A stretch of DNA of 35,166 nt from NCBI GenBank assembly GCA_958430865.1, contig CAUDNR010004500.1, forward strand, positions 114,624 through 149,789, in the 5' to 3' direction. Shown here in pieces: positions 29,808 to 35,166 of this stretch. Numbering within the stretch: the first letter of the stretch is position 1; every line of letters starts with the position of its first letter. The translations under genes and the position numbers were made by a program. The DNA comes from Entrophospora sp. SA101. Taxonomy: Eukaryota; Glomeromycota; Glomeromycetes; Entrophosporales; Entrophosporaceae. The notes below the pieces were generated by a model that was not told where the DNA came from, did no database searches, and saw nothing but the letters and a program-made list of their open reading frames with translations.

Positions 29808-30500
29808 ATAACATTATCTGTATCAAAAAAAATTATCAATCATAAATTTAGCCATAATTTAAAAGATATTGTTTATTGTTTAAAAAAAATAGATTCTGTT
29901 TGATAATTATAAATAAAATAATAATAATATTCAAATAGCTTTAGTTGTGCAGCTGCTAACAATTTAAAAACCGTTTTTCGGATTTTGACGTATTTTTTTT
30001 ATTTTACCCAATAAAAAGTAATTTTGGTTGCGCAGCTGTGTAAATAATTGAAAAAACGTTTTTCGGATTTTGACATATTTTTTATTTTGCCCAATTACAA
30101 TAAAAAGTAATAATTTTGATGTAACAATTAAAAATGTTTTTCGGATTTTGTTTGAGGTTTATCAGTCCCGTAATTTTTTTTTATTTTACATAATAAAAAG
30201 TGATAATTCCTAGTCTTTTGTTCCAAGTGTATAATCCTCGAAAATTAACAATTGGAATAATCAAAATTCCAATTAGATAGATGATCAACAATCAACATAC
30301 TTTTTATTTGACTATATAATGAACCTTTTTTCGAATAAAAAAAAATTGAGGAGCGGAAGTTCATTGCAATATCGTCGCAAGCAACAGGCAAGGCAATGGC
30401 AAGGCACTTGCAATTGCAAAGAACTCTTTTTAATAAACAGAATATTTGCTGTATGACTCAAAATTCGCTTAACAAGGTGAAAATATTGATCACACCAAAA
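29640..30500 (-). repeat. Dispersed repeat, right copy, with insertion
   Basis: Inverted relative to 18390-18854. Homology is interrupted between about 29907 and 30283, where this copy holds extra sequence absent from the left copy. It joins the short diverged segment 30514-30607 that precedes the exact inverted repeat. Confidence 0.7.
29935..30215. repeat. Three degenerate ~85-bp tandem units inside the insertion
   Basis: GTTTTTCGGATTTTG followed by T-rich sequence, ATTTTACCCAATAAAAAGTAATTTTG or similar, recurs three times; GCAGCTG precedes the first two. The copy at the end has lost the GCAGCTG part. Confidence 0.7.
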
Positions 30501-31255
30501 ACCAAACAGAACTTAATTCGTGATTCTTTTAATAATGAGTGATCTGCATTGATTTTAAATAAGGATCAGCGGGGATGATCACACTAATAAAGCACATCTC
30601 TCGAACACTTATTAAAAGTAAAATTTAATTTCATTAGGTTCAATCATTCCTCATTTACATTATGAAAGCAGATTAGAGAAGAAACCCTATACAAAATCAA
30701 AAGGTATATATTAAATAAATATTTTTCTTGCATCCCTATAAAAAATTTGCATTGTTGAACAATGCACTATCCAATATTAATAATACCATAATAGAAATTT
30801 AATTAAAATTAAAAAAAAAAAACTTTTAAGAGTTTGCGCAAGAAAAAACATATATATACCATAATAGAAGAAATTTAATTAAAATATATTAAAAAAAATC
30901 TTAAGAGTTTGCGTAAGAAAAAACAACTTATTTAAATTATCTTCTCTAATATATACAATAATCAACTTTTAAAATTTTGCATAAAAAGGAAACAAATACT
31001 ATTAAATTATATTCTCTACCTCGTTTACAAATATATATAACATAATAATAATAATATGAAAAAAAATCAATTTTTAAAAATTTGCGTAAAAAAAAAAAAA
31101 AAAAAAATCTTTTAATATCAAATTATTTTCTCCGTCTCATTTACGAATATATTGGTATATTATATTACCTTGTCACATTGTTTTATTTAAACAAAATGAT
31201 ATGAAAGGAACGTAGGACAGATACAGTCCAATTAATTGAATCAAAAGTCGAAGCT

Positions 31256-33140
31256 ATGAGCAAAACGTAATTTACGTGAATATTTGATTGTTATTTGTAA
31301 TATTTAATTTAAGCAATGTTGAAGATGATGATGATGGTGATGGTGATGCCGTAGAAAATTTTTTTATTTGCTTTATATCTTCCTCCTATCTATTATTTCA
31401 ATACAATTTTTAATTGGACAATTCGGATCAAACAAAGACGTTGAAGAAATTACGCACGATTTGGATCGGGATAAAGATGATAGTGGCAAAAATGTTCGTA
31501 CAGAATTCAACTGTATTTAATTTTTAGTCACAAAATTTCTTCTCGCTTTTCCTCTTTTTCGAATGCACGCAGATCGAAACAACAACGCAAGATCCTTCCA
31601 CATCTCCTCACTCTAAAAGTACCGATGATTCGAATGAGGAAGATAATTCAGCTGATTCTGATTCTGATTCTGATTCTGATTCTGATTCTGATTCTGATTC
31701 TGATTCTGATTCTGATTCTGATTCTGATTCTGACTCTGATTCCTCTGATGAACAACTTGAAATTGATCTCAAGGATATCACAAAGCAACTGAACATGATT
31801 CCATTATACGAGGTGAATAACGAGTTGAATTTTGATTCCTGCTTCACTGCCCATTTTAATATATTTATATACTTTAGTGGAGAATTGGAGGTATAAATAT
31901 TACGCAACGATTTCGTCAATATCAACAAAAGGTGGTCAATAAAGTAAAAAGCAATGGATTAACATGGAAAGATTCTTACGAAATTTTGTAAGTATTTTGA
32001 GGTGCTACAAGAAGTAAAATCACGCTCTTATTAAATTTATTATCATTTACAATCATACCTCAGAGCCTTATCATCGATCATTATTCTTGCCCATCCGTGC
32101 CCTTATCCGGACTTTACCGAAATCGAATGGTATACAATAACTATAGAGAAACCATTCATGATAGAACAACCTATAATACCATCTTCGATATCCAATTCAC
32201 TTCAAGAAGCGACAAGAAAACATCTAATGCATGAAGATAGCTATATTTACGCAGATAGATCAATATTAGGTAGAGCCGCAGCTTCTACGTTTAACGATTT
32301 GTAAGTTGATTTCTACTTAGCTTCAGGGAGAAGATCAAATGACTAATACTAATTATAAACATTTTATATTGTAATAAATCTTAACATACTTTAGACGCAA
32401 TATCCCTCCACTTGCTCCGTCCAAAATGTCCGAGGATTTACATTGCTGCAATCTGTTGTACCCCCACGTGCGTCCCATATTTAATCAACTATTCAAAGAT
32501 TATGATATTCAACTTAACCGTGCCGTAAAAGGAACCAGAAAAAGACCCGATTTCTCGTGTTTAGTCGACAAAATACCGGTTCTTGTTTCCGAATTTAAAC
32601 CTCTAGGATGTACACCGCTTCAAAAAAAGAGAGATTTTGTGAGAGTGCACTTAAGGGCCAAGAAATCATTAAATCAACAATTGAATTTAAAAGGTGGTCC
32701 CGGTGAAGTGATGCTATTTACAAATATGGGTATACAATATATATAAGATGAACTGTTGGCTTTTTCATCTATATCTGTTTGCTAAATTTGACACATGTAT
32801 ATTATCTAGGTGACGTAATTAGTTCATTTTCTATGGATCTCAGCAAGGGACTATGTTGTTCATGGTCTTTCCATACGACTAAGTTGACAATTGACAGGGC
32901 TCAATACCATTGGTAGAATCTACATTTTCTCACTTCGTCGCATTAGAGGTATACATTGTTTCAATTGGCATGATGAATCTTTCATTTTGAGACTTACAAC
33001 AATTTTTGCATTTACAGAAGCGAGTTAATAATCTAGCCAAAGATTTTAAAAGACGCAAACAACCATTCACGCCACCCGGACAAATGAAATTCATGAGCGA
33101 ATTTCCCGATTCTCCACAAATTAAGCGGTTGCTTGGATGA
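31256..33140 (+). pseudogene. PD-(D/E)XK nuclease-like family gene with Asp-Ser repeat (right copy)
   Basis: Same gene as at 8740-10624. Exons: 31573-31812, 31878-31987, 32064-32300, 32395-32729, 32810-32948, 33018-33140. Less certain 5' pieces include an ATG at 31256 and an acidic segment HDLDRDKDDSGKN at about 31450-31492. The nuclease-like core RPDFSCLVDKIPVLVSEFK is in exon 32395-32729; the likely product is a few hundred residues long. The one-base deletion in exon 32810-32948, before PLVESTFSHF, is shared with the left arm. The DS array lies at about 31650-31745. Both strands can be read through that array; the flanking conserved exons decide for this strand. Confidence 0.65.
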
Positions 33141-33640
33141 TCATGAAAATAAAACAAATATCTATCTTGACTAGACGATCAAAAAACAATAGTAAAATTT
33201 TTAGAATGGTTTTTTACAGCATAAATACTATGTTTAATACTTATTTAAAAAAGATTATTATGAGACTTGCAGAATCCTTACATCTTTATAAATTTTTTAT
33301 AAATTTTAATTACTAATAAATAAATAAATAAATATATATATTGATCTATATGCTGTATAATCTCAAAAATTTAATTTTCAATAAAATGTGATAAGGAATG
33401 AAAACAAACTTGTTCGCCTGAAAACAAAATTTTCAAATGAATGAAGCTATTTTCGTTATTTTCTATGGCATGGCATTTCTTTGTTGAGAACATATTTTAC
33501 TATACATATAAAAAGTGTGATGACTTTTGTTGTATATAATTACCTAATTAAATTGTTTTTAATAAATAGCCTTTTGAATATCATAAGTTGTTATGAATCT
33601 CAAACATTAATTTCATTTTTTGTTTTCTGTCAGGTGTAGC

Positions 33641-33930
33641 AAAAAAAAACTAAAGTACTTCAAAAAAAATTTAACCAACTCGCTAATGATAAAAATACTG
33701 GAAAAATTTGAAAATATTTGATAAAAGGCTAGGTTGAATCCAAACTTTTCATTTGGAATTCGTAAGTTATGTAGAGAAGGGAAAGGAGTTGCCGCTTCTG
33801 CCGCAAAAAAAATTTCTGCTAATGTAAAACCAATCCGAGAAAGAAAACAGTAGATGTGATTCAAGAATGGGTCAATAAAGAAAAAAATAAAGGAATGAGA
33901 GATAATAGTGAAGAAAAAAATGGATGATGA
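33641..33930 (+). pseudogene. Decayed Lys/Ala-rich coding fragment (right copy)
   Basis: Identical to 7950-8239 in inverse orientation; see there. LNPNFSFGIRKLCREGKG is the best-preserved piece. Confidence 0.35.
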
Positions 33931-33960
33931 CAAAAAGATATTCAATTAGATAATAAAAAA

Positions 33961-34810
33961 ATGGCCGTAGAACTTTTAACAAAAATATTTAATTATGTTG
34001 AAAGTAATAATTATAAACACTATATTCATGCATTCTAGTCAATAAAAAAGACGCATTCTAAACTTATGGAAAGATCCATTTTCTTCTATTGGAAGTACCA
34101 AAATATTGATTAGTGGTTTCTTAGTAAAAGATGACGAGGATTTCTTAACAAAAATAATTTTAAATTATTGGAGAAATCACCATTATTATACAATTTACAA
34201 CTGGATTGGATTTTTAAGGAATTAAATTGTAATTTAAATAGGCTTTTTATAAATGGTAAATGTGGAATTCATTGCTTAGAAAGAAGTTTATTTTACTTCT
34301 ATTCGTATGAATCATTAATAATAGATTAATGTTTTCTCCAAAACCTTCATGAATTAAATTATGAATTTAACTATAACCCAATAAAACGTTTCTGATAATT
34401 GTGGCTTGCTTGATAAATTATCAAATTCTAGTAGAAATATTCAAGTTTTAAAAAAATAAGATATAAAGGTTGTTCAGATAGCAATAAGGTTGTTCATAAT
34501 CTAAGCTCAACTTATAAAAGCACAACATCAAATACTATTAATGTGTATGGAATTTTAAATTTATCAGATGATTTCATGAAAGCAATTTCTATTCAATAAT
34601 TTATTATAAAAGTAATGGAAAAATTCTTAATAATGTTAAACAATCGTTTCTTTTTTGATGATAGCACAATCGTAAATTAGATTGATAGCTATTTATTATT
34701 ATTTAAATTAATGGGAAAATCTCAAATTTTGATAATGTTGAAGATTTGGAAGAATTAATTAGACAAAATTGTAAAAATCCTAGAATATTTGGATGTAATA
34801 TTACTATAAC
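33961..34810 (+). pseudogene. Decayed F-box-type protein (right copy)
   Basis: Inverse copy of 7070-7919, starting at the ATG at 33961 (MAVELLTKIFNYVE...). The stops and shifts are the same as in the left copy, so decay predates the duplication or both derive from one sequence. Confidence 0.5.
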
Positions 34811-34846
34811 AAGTAAAATTTGTTATGCTAAATCGGAATCACCCTA

Positions 34847-35166
34847 TTAGCTGACTGACGAAAAGAAAACCCCATTGCTGCTGCTGCGCCAGCGAGATTT
34901 TCCTGCCACAATCATGTGCAGCAGTGGGGTCAATTTAAGTCCCCTCACTCCTACCCCACCTAAAAATTTCAGGCCTTTCTTCCCATTCTCGTTCATGTAC
35001 AGAAATATGTTCCTTATGTTTCGGGCAGCATTAACATCATGATTCCAGAGGGTCTGGCACATGTGTCTACATGTCCAGAGCGTCCAAAACTGTTGAGGTT
35101 TACTAAATATCCCTTCACACTTGGAACATATTCTGCTAGTTCTAAATTCATTAATAATTTTTACTC
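34847..35166 (-). pseudogene. Fanzor C-terminal part (right copy), cut by the window end
   Basis: Reads from the window end into VKIINEFRTSRICSKC and WNHDVNAARNI to the same stop codon as the left copy. It contains the catalytic RuvC-III Asp and the zinc knuckles but not RuvC-I. Whether a full second Fanzor lies beyond 35166 cannot be seen. The GC-rich hairpin is preserved at 34870-34929. Confidence 0.85.

Larger units (their letters stand above)
30608..35166 (-). repeat. Right arm of the exact 4,559-bp inverted repeat
   Basis: Reverse complement of 6714-11272 with no difference found. It ends at the window end within the Fanzor C-terminal coding part. The spacer between arms is 19,335 bp. 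Confidence 0.95.

Noticed and set aside
1..35166. tRNA or rRNA genes
   Set aside because: Scanned for GGTTCGA-type T-arms and cloverleaf-like segments by eye; none was convincing.

Overview
The window is AT-rich eukaryotic DNA. Its genes are cut by many short introns (about 70-290 nt, GT...AG). It holds small single-copy housekeeping genes embedded in abundant decayed transposons, MITEs, LTRs and relics of expanded families (tyrosine-kinase-like kinases, F-box, BED finger, PIF1-like helicase). This mix, together with a PD-(D/E)XK-like family that I recall as very abundant in those genomes, points to an arbuscular mycorrhizal fungus of the Rhizophagus type. That assignment is inference. A 10-N gap at 15078-15087 shows the sequence is a scaffold.

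Layout. 1-12000 is a mobile-element block: a 92-bp MITE, a Tc1/mariner-type MITE, a solo LTR, and a spliced Fanzor gene (eukaryotic TnpB-like RNA-guided nuclease, 4756-7033) that carries two frameshifts. After it come an F-box relic and a PD-(D/E)XK-like gene on the minus strand. Diverged inverted repeats at about 248-838 and 11430-11970 bracket the block. 12000-16300 holds ordinary genes: PSMG4 (proteasome assembly chaperone 4), SDHAF1 (succinate dehydrogenase assembly factor) and a kinesin whose motor domain is cut off by the N gap beside a partial LTR. 16300-20000 is gene-poor and full of relics. 20054-22975 has a frameshifted NmrA-like dehydrogenase relic and, divergently, an intact seven-exon UNC-50 gene. 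23000-30500 is relic-rich: a 225-bp MITE with 9-bp target duplication, a bacterial-looking fragment in which TGA must be read as Trp, two kinase N-lobes fused in tandem, a long minisatellite, and a second PIF1-like relic. 30608-35166 is an exact inverted copy of 6714-11272; the window ends inside it.

The most notable points are the Fanzor locus with a GC-rich 3' hairpin that could be its guide-RNA scaffold; the 4,559-bp zero-divergence inverted repeat that contains the Fanzor 3' end (recent duplication, gene conversion or assembly artefact); and the UGA=Trp relic at 26159-26453, which resembles the N terminus of a type I restriction R subunit and may come from a Mollicutes endosymbiont. All identifications are by reading motifs; no database search was run.
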